A stretch of DNA of 64,000 nucleotides from Candidatus Brevundimonas colombiensis (lineage in GTDB: Bacteria; Pseudomonadota; Alphaproteobacteria; Caulobacterales; Caulobacteraceae): contig CP119326.1 in NCBI GenBank assembly GCA_029202665.1, positions 3,224,001 to 3,288,000 on the forward strand. The letters run 5' to 3'. Both the position numbers and the translations under genes were made by a program. Below, one piece after another: positions 7,917 through 17,016 of this stretch. The notes beneath the pieces were generated by a model. The model was given only the letters and a program-made list of their open reading frames with translations. It searched no databases and was not told the DNA's origin. Every line of letters begins with the position of its first letter. Position 1 is the first letter of the stretch.

Positions 7917-10612
7917 AGCAGATCCGGGTGGGTGGCGATGGATTTGGGCAGGCTGATCAGGATGCGCGTGCCAAGCTTGCTCCCATCGGGTCCGTCCTGG
8001 ATCGGGCTGGCGGCGGCGATACGCCCACGCATGGCTTCAACGAACCCCTTGGCGATGGCCAGACCCAGACCCGCCCCTTGAACCCTTTCGGGCGCGCGGT
8101 CGGTGGACTCTTCCATGCGGCGGAACTTGTCAAACACCCGCTCCAGTTCGGCGGTGGGAATGCCGCGCCCCTCGTCCTCTATGGAGATGACGACGGCGCC
8201 GCGGTCCTCATAGGCCGCCAGTTCGATGGTCGTGCCGTCGGGGCTGTAGGCGATGGCGTTTTCCATAATGTTGACCAAAGCCTGCTCCAGCAGCCCCGGA
8301 TCGGCCTCGACCAGGCTGAGGCGAGCCGGAAAATCGCGGGTGATCTGGCGCTGGCCCAGACGGCGCGATACCCGGTCAGCGGCGGCGTTCAGGATGTCGC
8401 GCACATCGGTCCAGTCGGTGCGGACGTTCAGACCGCCGCCCTCCAGCCGGGTCATGTCAAGCAGGTCGCCGACATAACGAGACAGCCGTTCGGCCTCCTC
8501 GCGGATGCTGAGCAGCAGGTCGTCGCGCACCTCGGGCTTCAGGGTCGCGCCATAGTCGATCAGAGTCGTCGCCGATCCCAGGACAGTGGACAGGGGCGTG
8601 CGCAGATCGTGACTGACCGAGTTCATCAGGGCGGCGCGGAAATGGTCGGCGCGGCGCAAGGTCTCGGTCTCTAGCGCCTGACCCGCCAGGTCGGCCCGCT
8701 CCAGCGCGACGGCGCCCTGATCCAGCAGGGCCATCGCCAGCCGTTCTTCGTCCGACCCCGCCGCCACGGCCGAGGCGTCGATGCCCGCCACGCCCGCCCG
8801 ACCGCGCACGCCCTGCAACGGCTGGAAGCGCCAGGAGGTCTGCGGCAGGGTGCCGGTGCCGTGTCCCGTGACCTCGCCGTGGGTCCAGGCCCAGCGGGCG
8901 GCGGCCATGGCGTCGGCGGCCAGGGTCACGCCCTCTGGGCTCGCGGCGGTCAGGATCAGGTCGTCGCCCTCGGGCAGCAGCACCACCGCCCCGGCGCCGG
9001 CGGCGGCCGAGGCCTGTTCGGACAGGGTGCGGGCCGTGGCGGCGCGGTCCTGGCCCGCCGACAGCGTCTGGCTGGCGGCCAGCAGGGCCGAAACGGCGGC
9101 GGCGCGACGCTGGGCCGCCCTGGCCTGTTCGCGCACTCTCCCCGCCAGGGCGCCCGTACCCAGCGCCACGCTCCAGAACAGAACCAGGGTCAGCACATCG
9201 GTCGGCGAACCGATCAGGAAGCTGTAGCGCGGCTGAAGAAACAGGAAGTTGTAGGTCAGGAAGGCCAGTGTCGCCGCCGCCAGCGCGGGCCGCAGCCCGT
9301 TCAGCACCCCCGCCGCCACCACGGCGGCCAGATAGATGACGCCCAGGTCCACCCGCTCGAACCGCGCATCCAGCACCAGGGCCGCGCCGGTTGCGGCCAG
9401 AACGAAAGCCGCGCCCGCCGGATAACCGCGCCAGTCCAGCGCCGCCCGCACGCCCGATTTGATGGCCGGTTCCGGCGCGGCAAGATCGCCCTCGGTCACG
9501 ACGTGGACGGCGACGCCCTGCGCCTTGCGCAGCAGTTCGGTCGCCAGCGCCCGGCCGGTCCATTCGGCGAACCGACCGCCGCGCGTCTTGCCGATGACGA
9601 TCTGGGTGACGTTGTTGCGGTGGGCATGGTCCAGAACGGCGCGCACCACGTCGTCGCCGCTGATCGTCACGGGCCGACCGCCCAGCTGTTCCGCCAGTTT
9701 AAAGCCTTCGGACAGCCGGCCCGTCGACCGGGCGTCGGTGCGCGAGCCGCTGGGCCGTTCGACGTGGGCCACCGACCATGGGGCGTCCATCATCATGTCG
9801 GACATGCGCCGGCCGGTGCGCACCAGTGAGGCGGTCATGGCGTCGCCGCCGACCAGAACCAATACACGTTCGCTCGCCGCCCATGGCCCCGACACGCCCC
9901 GCTCACGCAGGTGCGACAGCAACTGGTCGTCCACCGTCTGGGCCGCGCGGCGCAGGGCCAGTTCGCGCAGCGCCGTCAGGTTCTCGATCTTGAAGAAGTT
10001 CTCGGCCGCCATCCGCGCCGTCTCGGGCACATAGACCTTGCCCTCGGCCAGACGCGCCCGCAGGTCCTCGGGCGTGATGTCGATGACCTCGATGTCGTCG
10101 GCGCCGGTCAGGGCGCTGTCGGGCACCGCCTCGCGCTGGCGCACGCCGGTGATGCGCAGGATGACGTCCGACAGGCTCTCCAGATGCTGGATGTTCAGCG
10201 TGGTCCAGACATCGATGCCGGCGTCGCGCAACTCCTCCACGTCCTGCCAGCGTTTGGGATGGCGCGAGCCGGGCGCGTTGGAGTGGGCGTATTCGTCGAC
10301 CAGCAGCAGTTCCGGCCGCCGCGCCAGGGCGCCGTCGAGATCAAACTCCATCAACGCGCGGTCGCGGTGGTCGATGGGCGCGCGCGGCATGACGTCCAGC
10401 CCGCGCAGCAGGCTCATAGTCTCCTTGCGGCCATGGGTCTCGACCACCCCGACCACGACATCCAGACCCTCGGCCTTCCGGCGACGGGCCGCGCGCAGCA
10501 TCTCATAGGTCTTGCCCACGCCGGGCGACATGCCCAGAAACACCTTCAGCCGCCCGCGCCTGCGGCGCGGAACGGCTGAAGTCGCAGACGTCTCGGGCGC
10601 CGGCTCGGGCAA
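7913..10612 (-). CDS. kdpD: KdpD, potassium-responsive sensor histidine kinase
   Basis: This 899-residue kinase has the full KdpD order. First is the N-terminal KdpD domain with Walker A GMSPGVGKTYEML and DEYAHSNAPGSRHPKRWQDV, then a universal-stress-protein-like segment ending near VIGKTRGGRFAEW. Four closely spaced membrane segments follow (about residues 395-500), then a GAF-like region and the HisKA box NSVSHDLRTPLSTVLGSATT. The HATPase domain has N, G1 and G2 boxes (NIMENAIAYSPDG, DEGRGIP, GAGLGLAIAKG). Known: it senses low potassium or turgor and controls KdpE. Its start is directly adjacent to the kdpC stop, so the two are read as one transcript. Confidence 0.96.
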   Translation of the reverse strand: MPEPAPETSATSAVPRRRRGRLKVFLGMSPGVGKTYEMLRAARRRKAEGLDVVVGVVETHGRKETMSLLRGLDVMPRAPIDHRDRALMEFDLDGALARRPELLLVDEYAHSNAPGSRHPKRWQDVEELRDAGIDVWTTLNIQHLESLSDVILRITGVRQREAVPDSALTGADDIEVIDITPEDLRARLAEGKVYVPETARMAAENFFKIENLTALRELALRRAAQTVDDQLLSHLRERGVSGPWAASERVLVLVGGDAMTASLVRTGRRMSDMMMDAPWSVAHVERPSGSRTDARSTGRLSEGFKLAEQLGGRPVTISGDDVVRAVLDHAHRNNVTQIVIGKTRGGRFAEWTGRALATELLRKAQGVAVHVVTEGDLAAPEPAIKSGVRAALDWRGYPAGAAFVLAATGAALVLDARFERVDLGVIYLAAVVAAGVLNGLRPALAAATLAFLTYNFLFLQPRYSFLIGSPTDVLTLVLFWSVALGTGALAGRVREQARAAQRRAAAVSALLAASQTLSAGQDRAATARTLSEQASAAAGAGAVVLLPEGDDLILTAASPEGVTLAADAMAAARWAWTHGEVTGHGTGTLPQTSWRFQPLQGVRGRAGVAGIDASAVAAGSDEERLAMALLDQGAVALERADLAGQALETETLRRADHFRAALMNSVSHDLRTPLSTVLGSATTLIDYGATLKPEVRDDLLLSIREEAERLSRYVGDLLDMTRLEGGGLNVRTDWTDVRDILNAAADRVSRRLGQRQITRDFPARLSLVEADPGLLEQALVNIMENAIAYSPDGTTIELAAYEDRGAVVISIEDEGRGIPTAELERVFDKFRRMEESTDRAPERVQGAGLGLAIAKGFVEAMRGRIAAASPIQDGPDGSKLGTRILISLPKSIATHPDLL

Positions 10613-11191
10613 TCAGCCCTCCGCCCCGAAGCGGGCGTCCAGTGCGCGGTTGGTCATCAGGACATTGACGTGCGGCTGACCGATGAAACCGAGGAAGGCC
10701 CCCTCGATATGGGCGTCGATGATGCTGTGAACCTGCTGCACGGAGACGCCTCTGGCGCGGGCGATCCGCGCGGCCTGAAGCCGAGCGTAGGCCGGAGAGA
10801 TGTCCGGGTCGAGGCCCGACCCCGAGGTCGTCACCGCATCGGGGGGGATGGCGCCCGGACCATCCTCGGCGCGGATCGCCCTGGCGCTTTCGGCCACGCG
10901 CGCGGCCAGGTCAGGGTTCAACGGCCCCAGATTGGAACCGGACGAGGCGGAGGCGTCATAGCTCTTGCCCGCCGCCGAGGGGCGCGGATGCAGATAGGTC
11001 GCCCCCACGAACGGCTGACCGACCAGGGCCGAGCCGACGACCCGGCCGCCGGCGTCGCGCACCAGACTGCCGTTCGCCTGATCGGGAAAGGCCAGTTGGG
11101 CCACGCCGGTGACGGCCAGCGGATAGGCCAGCCCCAGCAGGAGCGTGAACAGGGCCGTCATGACGAGGGCCGGGCGAAGTTGATTGACCAT
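10613..11191 (-). CDS. kdpC: KdpC, potassium-transporting ATPase subunit C
   Basis: The 192-residue protein has one N-terminal membrane segment (VMTALFTLLLGLAYPLAVTG) and a periplasmic remainder with the family segments GSALVGQPF, YLHPRPSAAG, GSNLGPLNP, TSGSGLDPDISP and AYARLQAARIARARG. Length is normal for KdpC. Known: KdpC is essential in the KdpFABC complex, stabilising the KdpA-KdpB assembly and affecting ATP affinity. It directly precedes kdpD and follows the porin gene. Confidence 0.96.
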   Translation of the reverse strand: MVNQLRPALVMTALFTLLLGLAYPLAVTGVAQLAFPDQANGSLVRDAGGRVVGSALVGQPFVGATYLHPRPSAAGKSYDASASSGSNLGPLNPDLAARVAESARAIRAEDGPGAIPPDAVTTSGSGLDPDISPAYARLQAARIARARGVSVQQVHSIIDAHIEGAFLGFIGQPHVNVLMTNRALDARFGAEG

Positions 11192-11201
11192 GATCGTCGC
11201 C

Positions 11202-11933
11202 TCAGAAAGTCGCCTTCAGCGTGGCTGCGGCGCGCGCGCCGTAACCGTCGCCGAAATCGTGTTGGTCGGTGTCGTGATAGCGGAGATCGACCGCCAGATT
11301 GTCGGTCAGCTGATAGGCCGCGCCCAGGTTCCAGGTCATATAGTCCAGGTCCGATGACACCCACTGACGCCCGACAGCGCCGGAAACGGTCCATTTGTCG
11401 GCGGGGCGGACGGCGCCGTTGACCTCTGCATAGGTCGCCTGATCCTCGGCCGCGCCGAAGAAGTCGGGCGAGTAATAGACGGCGGCGCCCACGGTGGCTG
11501 GGCCGATGGCGCGCGAGGCGGCGGCTTTCAGCTCGACATAATCATAGTCCGCGCCATTCGGCTGGCCGGGGTAGAGATAGCCGACCACGCCGAAGTCCAG
11601 CGCATAGCCTGCGACCTCGGGGCGATAGCCGGCGTAGAGATCGACCTCGGCGTCCGTCTTGTCGCCGAAATCGACGTTGGACGCCCAGCCGCCAGCGTAG
11701 ACGCCGTTTCGCGTCAGATCGACGCCGGCGGAAACGGCCGGCTTTTCCCGGGTCTGGCTGACGCCGCGAAAGACGTAGTCGGAGGAGACGGCGACATTAA
11801 CCGAAACTGTTGGGGCCGACACGGTCTGGGCCTTGGCTTCGCTGCACAGGCCCAGGCCGGCGAGACCGAGAATACAGGCTGCGGCGAACCAGGCGTCATT
11901 GCGGCCCGAGGCCTTGGAGAGGGGTTTACGCAT
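11202..11933 (-). CDS. TorF-family putative porin inside the kdp operon
   Basis: The ATG at 11933 has AAGGA seven bases upstream; a second possible ATG at 11957 overlaps the kdpB stop. The 243-residue product has a signal peptide (AAACILGLAGLGLC, cleavage near EAKAQT) and then an all-beta sequence starting VSVNVAVSSDYVFRGVSQT, the hallmark of the TIGR02001/TorF outer-membrane family. It ends with a terminal F (LKATF), as barrel proteins do. The gene sits between kdpB and kdpC, 10 bases from kdpC. Inferred: it lets ions, perhaps potassium, across the outer membrane when the pump is induced. Transport activity is not shown by sequence. Confidence 0.85.
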   Translation of the reverse strand: MRKPLSKASGRNDAWFAAACILGLAGLGLCSEAKAQTVSAPTVSVNVAVSSDYVFRGVSQTREKPAVSAGVDLTRNGVYAGGWASNVDFGDKTDAEVDLYAGYRPEVAGYALDFGVVGYLYPGQPNGADYDYVELKAAASRAIGPATVGAAVYYSPDFFGAAEDQATYAEVNGAVRPADKWTVSGAVGRQWVSSDLDYMTWNLGAAYQLTDNLAVDLRYHDTDQHDFGDGYGARAAATLKATF

Positions 11934-11956
11934 GGAGATGTCCTTGGAAGCGCGCA

Positions 11957-14029
11957 TCAGGCCAGGCCGAGCGCGGAAATAAGCAGGTCGATCAGCTTGA
12001 TGCCGACGAAGGGGGCGATCAGACCGCCGAGGCCGTAGATCAGCAGATTGCGGCCCAGAAGCGCGCCCGCGCCGATGGCCCGGTATTTGACGCCCTTCAG
12101 CGCCAGCGGGATCAGGGCCACGATGACCAGGGCGTTGAAGATCACCGCCGACAGGATGGCGCTCTGCGGGCTATGCAGCCGCATCACGTTCAGCGCGCCC
12201 AGCGAAGGCAGGGCGACCACGAACATCGCCGGGATGATGGCGAAATATTTCGCCACGTCGTTGGCCACCGAGAAGGTGGTCAGGGCGCCGCGCGTGATCA
12301 GCAGTTGCTTGCCGACCTCGACGATCTCGATGACCTTGGTGGGGTCCGAGTCCAGATCGACCATATTGCCGGCCTCGCGCGCGGCCTGGGCGCCGGTCTG
12401 CATGGCCACGCCGACGTCGGCCTGAGCGAGCGCAGGCGCGTCGTTGGCGCCGTCGCCGCACATGGCGACCAGACGGCCCTTGGCCTGTTCGGCCTTGATC
12501 AGGCGCATCTTGTCCTCGGGCGTCGCCTCGGCGAGGTAATCGTCGACCCCGGCCTCCGACGCGATGGCCGCCGCCGTGACCGGATTGTCGCCCGTGATCA
12601 TGACGGTGCGCAGACCCATGCGGCGCAGGTCGGCGAAGCGCGCCTTCACGCCCGGTTTGACCACGTCCTTCAGGTGGATGACGCCAACCAGCAAGCCGTT
12701 CTGGGTGATGGCCAGAGGCGTGCCGCCCGAGCGGGCGATCCGGTCCACGGCCTGGCGGAATTCGACCGGGGCCGAACTATCGGTCAGCCCCAAATCCTTC
12801 AACACCGCGTCGACCGCGCCCTTGCGCCAGCTGTCCTCCCCCACATCCAGGCCCGACTGACGGGTGACGGCGGTGAAGGGAATGGCGATGGCGCCAGCGG
12901 GCTGATCGACCGACAGGCCTGCGTTGCGCCCCAGTTCGACGATGGAGCGACCCTCGGGCGTCTCGTCAGCCAGGGACGCCATGACGGCGGCGGCCAGGGC
13001 GGCCTCGGGACGGACGCCGGGAACCGGAATCACCTCGGTCGCCATGCGGTTGCCGAAGGTGATGGTGCCGGTCTTGTCGAGCAGCAGGGTGTCGACGTCG
13101 CCGGCCGCCTCCACCGCCCGGCCCGAGGTGGCCAGCACATTCACCTTCAGCAACCGATCCATGCCCGCGATGCCGACAGCCGACAGCAGCCCCCCGATCG
13201 TGGTCGGGATCAGGGTGATGAACAGGGCGCCCAGCACCATCGGGTCCAGATCGACGCCGGAATAGGCGCCCAGCCCCACCAGGGTCACGACCGCGATCAG
13301 AAAGATCAGCGTCAGGCCGGCCAGCAGCACGGCCAGGGCCAGTTCGTTCGGCGTCTTCCGGCGGTCCGCCCCCTCCACCATGGCGATCATGCGGTCCAGA
13401 AAGGTCGAGCCGGGCTTTGCGGTGATGCGGACCTTGATCCAGTCCGAGACGACGGTGGTGCCGCCGGTCACGGCCGAACGGTCGCCGCCGCTTTCGCGGA
13501 TCACCGGGGCGCTCTCGCCGGTGATGGCGGCCTCGTTGACCGAGGCCACGCCCTCGATGATCTCCCCGTCCGAGGCGATCACATCGCCGGCCTCGACCAG
13601 GATGATCGACCCGACCTCCAGCTCCGAGGCGTTGGTGGGGACTACGGTTCCTGTCGCCGGATCGACGATCAGCTTGGCCTTGGTGGTGACGCGGGTGGCG
13701 CGCAGGCTGTCGGCTGCCGCCTTGCCGCGCCCCTCGGCGATGCTTTCGGCGATGTTGGCGAACAGGACCGTGGCCCACAGCCACAGCGCCAGCTGCACCG
13801 CGAAGCCCGCCGACTGTCCGCCCGCGAGCGCCGCCGCCGCCGCCGCCGAGATGGTGGACAGCAGCGCCACGATCCAGGTGGTGAAGATGACCGGGTTCCT
13901 GATCAGTTTGACCGGGTTCAGCTTGACGACCGCGTCGCCTACGGCGCGCCCGATCATCTGTCCCGAGAGCCCGCCCGCGAGGGGGGATGAACGGCCGCCC
14001 TCGCCAGGGTCTAGAGTGATTTGTGTCAT
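11957..14029 (-). CDS. kdpB: KdpB, potassium-transporting P-type ATPase catalytic subunit
   Basis: The 690-residue protein is a P-type ATPase. It shows the TGES actuator motif (AAITGESAPV), the phosphorylation site LLDKTGTITFGN, and the hinge motif MCGDGANDAPALAQADVGVA. The KdpB-specific end includes DLDSDPTKVIEIVEVGKQ and FSVANDVAKYFAIIPA. Membrane segments lie in the usual places. Known: ATP hydrolysis here drives potassium through KdpA. The extra roughly ten N-terminal residues are not unusual. It is preceded by kdpA and followed by the porin gene in the same operon. Confidence 0.97.
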   Translation of the reverse strand: MTQITLDPGEGGRSSPLAGGLSGQMIGRAVGDAVVKLNPVKLIRNPVIFTTWIVALLSTISAAAAAALAGGQSAGFAVQLALWLWATVLFANIAESIAEGRGKAAADSLRATRVTTKAKLIVDPATGTVVPTNASELEVGSIILVEAGDVIASDGEIIEGVASVNEAAITGESAPVIRESGGDRSAVTGGTTVVSDWIKVRITAKPGSTFLDRMIAMVEGADRRKTPNELALAVLLAGLTLIFLIAVVTLVGLGAYSGVDLDPMVLGALFITLIPTTIGGLLSAVGIAGMDRLLKVNVLATSGRAVEAAGDVDTLLLDKTGTITFGNRMATEVIPVPGVRPEAALAAAVMASLADETPEGRSIVELGRNAGLSVDQPAGAIAIPFTAVTRQSGLDVGEDSWRKGAVDAVLKDLGLTDSSAPVEFRQAVDRIARSGGTPLAITQNGLLVGVIHLKDVVKPGVKARFADLRRMGLRTVMITGDNPVTAAAIASEAGVDDYLAEATPEDKMRLIKAEQAKGRLVAMCGDGANDAPALAQADVGVAMQTGAQAAREAGNMVDLDSDPTKVIEIVEVGKQLLITRGALTTFSVANDVAKYFAIIPAMFVVALPSLGALNVMRLHSPQSAILSAVIFNALVIVALIPLALKGVKYRAIGAGALLGRNLLIYGLGGLIAPFVGIKLIDLLISALGLA

Positions 14030-14047
14030 GTCAGGATGTCCGAAGGA

Positions 14048-15757
14048 TCAGGCCCCGGCGACCGCCGCCAGCACCTGGAAGTGCTCGACGATCGGTCCCA
14101 GGGCGAGGGCGGGCAGGAACTGCAAACCGCCGAGGATGAGGATCACGCCGATCAACAGGCCGATGAACAGGCCGTTGTCGGTGGGCAGGGTGCCGGGGCT
14201 GGGCGCCAGCTTGGGCTTGACGACCAGACTGCCGGCGATGGCCAGGACGGCGACGGCCGGCACGAACCGCCCCAACAGCATGGCCAAGCCCAGTGTCGTG
14301 TTCCACCAGGGCGAATTGGCGCTCAGACCCGCAAAGGCCGAGCCGTTGTTCGCCGCCGCCGAAGTGTAGGCGTACAGGATTTCCGAAAGCCCATGCGGCC
14401 CCTTGTTCAGCAGACCTCCCAGCGCCGTGGGGAAGACCGCCGCCACGGCCGAGAAGCCCAGCACCGCCAGCGGCAGGATCAACACCGCGATCATGGCGAA
14501 CTGGATCTCGCGCGCCTCGATCTTCTTGCCCAGATATTCGGGCGTGCGCCCGACCATCAAACCAGCCACGAAGACCGACAGCAGGGCCATGACCACCATG
14601 ATGGCGATGCCCGAGCCGACGCCGCCGGGCAGAATCTCGCCCAACTGCATCAGGAACATCTGCAAGCCCCCGCCCAGGGGCATGAAGCTGGCGTGCATGG
14701 CGTTGACCGAGCCGTTGGAGGCGCCGGTCGTGACCACGGACCAGACGGTCGAGGCCGGGGCGCCGAAGCGCACCTCCTTGCCCTCCATATTGGCCGAGGC
14801 GTCCACATGGGCGGCGACCAGCGCGGGGGCCGGTCGCGTCTCGATCACATACATGGCCGCGCTGGCCGCGCTCAGCAGGATCAACGCCGCCGCCGCCAGG
14901 GCGCGAATGTCGCGTCCCGCCATCGCCGTCCGGCCGAAGGCGAAGAACGAGGCCCAGCCCATGACGTTGATCGCCACGGCGGTCAGCAGATTGGTGACGG
15001 CGTTCGGATTCTCGAATGGATGGGCGCCGTTGGCGTTGAAGACGCCGCCGCCGTTGATGCCGAGCTGTTTGATCGCCACCTGGCTGGCCGCCGGGAACAG
15101 CGGCAGGGTCTGCGCCCCGCCCTCCACACCGGTCGCGTGGACATTGGCCGCCAGGCTCTGAACGACGCCGAGACCGGACAGTGTCACGGCCAGGATCAGG
15201 GCGGCCGGCAGCAGCACGTAAAGGGTCGTCCGCGTCAGGTCGGCCCAGAAGTTGCCGACGCCCTCGCCGCGATTGGCGACGAAGGCCCGCGCCAGGGCCG
15301 CTGCGATGGTCGCGCCTGTCGCCGCCGAAACGAAGTTCTGCACCGTTAGACCGACCATCTGGGTGAAGGTCGACACAGTCGTCTCGCCGCCATAGCTCTG
15401 CCAGTTGGTGTTGGTGACGAAGCTGACGGCGGTGTTGAAGGCCAGGTGCGGCGACATGCCCGCAAACCCCTGAGGATTCATCGGCAGAACGCCCTGCAGA
15501 CGCAGGATCGCATACAGCAGGACGAAGCCCGCCAGATTGAACGCCAGCAGCGCACCGGCATAGCCCAACCAGCCCTGGCTGCGTTTCGGATCGACGCCGG
15601 CCGCGCCATAGAAGACGGCCTCCACCGGCTTCAGCACCGGGTCCAGCCAGGTCCGTTCGCCGTTCCAGACGCGCGACATATAGATGCCGATGGGCCAGCC
15701 GAGCATTACGGCCAACCCAAGGGTCAGGGCGATCTCGCCCCATCCTTGAATATTCAT
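14048..15757 (-). CDS. kdpA: KdpA, potassium-binding channel-like subunit
   Basis: The 569-residue membrane protein has around ten hydrophobic segments and the four selectivity-filter-like regions of the SKT superfamily, including FVTNTNWQSYGGE and AINGGGVFNANGAHPFENP-like stretches, and VTTGASNGSVNAM. Ligand loops such as TSAAANNGSAFAGL are evident. Known: KdpA binds potassium with micromolar affinity and passes it to KdpB. It is 18 bases downstream of kdpF and 18 bases upstream of kdpB. Length is slightly above the enterobacterial protein. Confidence 0.97.
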   Translation of the reverse strand: MNIQGWGEIALTLGLAVMLGWPIGIYMSRVWNGERTWLDPVLKPVEAVFYGAAGVDPKRSQGWLGYAGALLAFNLAGFVLLYAILRLQGVLPMNPQGFAGMSPHLAFNTAVSFVTNTNWQSYGGETTVSTFTQMVGLTVQNFVSAATGATIAAALARAFVANRGEGVGNFWADLTRTTLYVLLPAALILAVTLSGLGVVQSLAANVHATGVEGGAQTLPLFPAASQVAIKQLGINGGGVFNANGAHPFENPNAVTNLLTAVAINVMGWASFFAFGRTAMAGRDIRALAAAALILLSAASAAMYVIETRPAPALVAAHVDASANMEGKEVRFGAPASTVWSVVTTGASNGSVNAMHASFMPLGGGLQMFLMQLGEILPGGVGSGIAIMVVMALLSVFVAGLMVGRTPEYLGKKIEAREIQFAMIAVLILPLAVLGFSAVAAVFPTALGGLLNKGPHGLSEILYAYTSAAANNGSAFAGLSANSPWWNTTLGLAMLLGRFVPAVAVLAIAGSLVVKPKLAPSPGTLPTDNGLFIGLLIGVILILGGLQFLPALALGPIVEHFQVLAAVAGA

Positions 15758-15775
15758 GGATTTCGTTCCGGTTTC

Positions 15776-15859
15776 TCAGAACCGCTCGGGCCGCAGCAAC
15801 GCCGCGACCATGTAGACAGCGACGACCAGCGCCCCCGCCCCCCAGAGCATGGCGATCAT
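15776..15859 (-). CDS. kdpF: KdpF, small stabilising subunit
   Basis: A 27-residue frame starting ATG at 15859 encodes one membrane helix (MLWGAGALVVAVYMVAALL) followed by RPERF, a typical KdpF ending. Known: KdpF is a single-span peptide that stabilises KdpFABC. It lies immediately upstream of kdpA, as in other bacteria. Longer in-frame starts upstream would overlap the preceding micropeptide gene and lack this character. Confidence 0.9.
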   Translation of the reverse strand: MIAMLWGAGALVVAVYMVAALLRPERF

Positions 15860-15861
15860 CG

Positions 15862-15945
15862 TCACACCCGTTTCAATGCTGCGGCCAGCAGGGCGAAGAC
15901 AGCGAACGCCCCCGCACCCACGCCCAGAAAGATTACATCGGCCAA
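15862..15945 (-). CDS. 27-residue membrane micropeptide heading the kdp operon
   Basis: A TTG at 15945 is preceded by AGGAGG with a five-base gap. It opens a 27-codon frame that reads as a short acidic start (ADV), one hydrophobic helix (IFLGVGAGAFAVFALLAAAL) and a basic end (KRV). Its TGA is two bases before the kdpF ATG. I recall that small single-span peptides of similar design precede kdpF in other bacteria; their function is not established as far as I know. Inferred: an accessory peptide of the Kdp complex, or a leader coupling translation into kdpF. The strong ribosome site and spacing are the main evidence. Confidence 0.65.
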   Translation of the reverse strand: MADVIFLGVGAGAFAVFALLAAALKRV

Positions 15946-15960
15946 CCCGGCCTCCTCGCT

Positions 15961-16419
15961 TTACTTGGAGCGGAAGAACACCATCAGGCGGCATAATGGC
16001 GCGATGCGAGTCTTGGGCCCGCGCCTAAAGAATAAATAAAAGCTTGGCTGGCGCGTGGATCGAGATGCATGATCGACGGAGGGTCGCATGGCCCTTACTT
16101 GCCACGATGCGCCAATCGGCCGTTGAAGGCTGCAAGCAATGCACTGACCAGGCGCTGAGAGGGCAGAGCACGCCCGGTCGTTCGCACGCCTGTCAGGGCG
16201 CCTCCGCATCATCACTGCAATCCTCTCGACCGCTTTCTCCTGCGGACAGATCGAAACGCCACACAGGTTCAGTCGTGAATTTTTTGTGTCGCCGCCCCGT
16301 TGGCGAGGTTTGAAGCCCGGCGGTCTTCCGGGTGCGATTGCGCCCAGCCGTACAATGTTGCAGAGGCGGTCAGGGCCAGATCGCCAGGGCCAAATCGCCA
16401 AGGGGCAGTCGAGGCGAGC
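15961..16419. other. Divergent intergenic region between kdp operon and sigma-factor gene
   Basis: These 460 bases must hold the kdp promoter (minus strand) and the sigma-factor promoter (plus strand). Short open frames cross it on both strands, but none has a convincing start or composition. I could not identify a KdpE box with confidence. Confidence 0.5.
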
Positions 16420-17016
16420 ATGGACAGCGACAGCATATCCTTGGAAGGGCCGCTCGGCAGACCAGACGCCGCAGCCCGGACGCGCCAGCGCGCCCTCGAC
16501 AAGATCGCCGCAGACCATGGCGACGATCTGCGGCGATTTCTTCACAAGCGCGTCGCTGACCCTTCCGACCTCGACGAGGTCATTCAGGAGTCCTTCCTTC
16601 GGCTTTCGCGATACGGAGCCGTTGCGGACCTGCAGAACCCGCGCGCCTTTCTGTTCCGCGTCGCCGAGAACCTCGTGCGGGATCGCCGCCGCCGCAACCG
16701 TGCGAGGCATGCGGAACACCATGAGACGCTGGACGACCAGGCGCTCTACGATCCCTCACCGGACGCCTGCACCGTCCTGCAGCACCGCGACGCCCTGGCG
16801 CGGGTGAAGATCGCCATCGCCGCACTGGATGAGCCGGGCCGGACGGCCTTCATCCTCAGTCGTTATCACGAGATGAGTTACGGCGAGATCGCTGTTTACA
16901 TGAAGGTTTCTGTCAAGACGGTGGAAAAATACATATCAGCGGCCTTGGCCGCTCTACGCCAGGCCGTAGGGTCCGATCGTCCCGATGCGTCTTTAAGCAC
17001 GGAGACCAGACGATGA
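16420..17016 (+). CDS. FecI-type ECF RNA polymerase sigma factor
   Basis: The ATG at 16420 with GAGG nearby is preferred over an upstream in-frame ATG at 16300, which would add an atypical arginine-rich leader. The 198-residue product has sigma region 2 (DLDEVIQESFLRLSRYGAV and NPRAFLFRVAENLVRDRRRR) and region 4 (RTAFILSRYHEMSYGEIAVY and VSVKTVEKYISAALAALR). The region-4 pattern matches FecI-like sigma factors that work with TonB receptors. It overlaps the FecR-type gene by four bases (ATGA). Expected role: transcription of the downstream receptor gene when the ligand is bound. Confidence 0.92.
   Translation: MDSDSISLEGPLGRPDAAARTRQRALDKIAADHGDDLRRFLHKRVADPSDLDEVIQESFLRLSRYGAVADLQNPRAFLFRVAENLVRDRRRRNRARHAEHHETLDDQALYDPSPDACTVLQHRDALARVKIAIAALDEPGRTAFILSRYHEMSYGEIAVYMKVSVKTVEKYISAALAALRQAVGSDRPDASLSTETRR

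Noticed and set aside
11810..13990. 726-codon plus-strand open frame opposite kdpB and the porin gene
   Set aside because: Shadow of kdpB in high-GC DNA; the encoded chain is rich in Arg, Gln, His and Asp without any motif.
16044..16313. 89-codon frame in the kdp/sigma intergenic region
   Set aside because: No ribosome site and no recognisable sequence.
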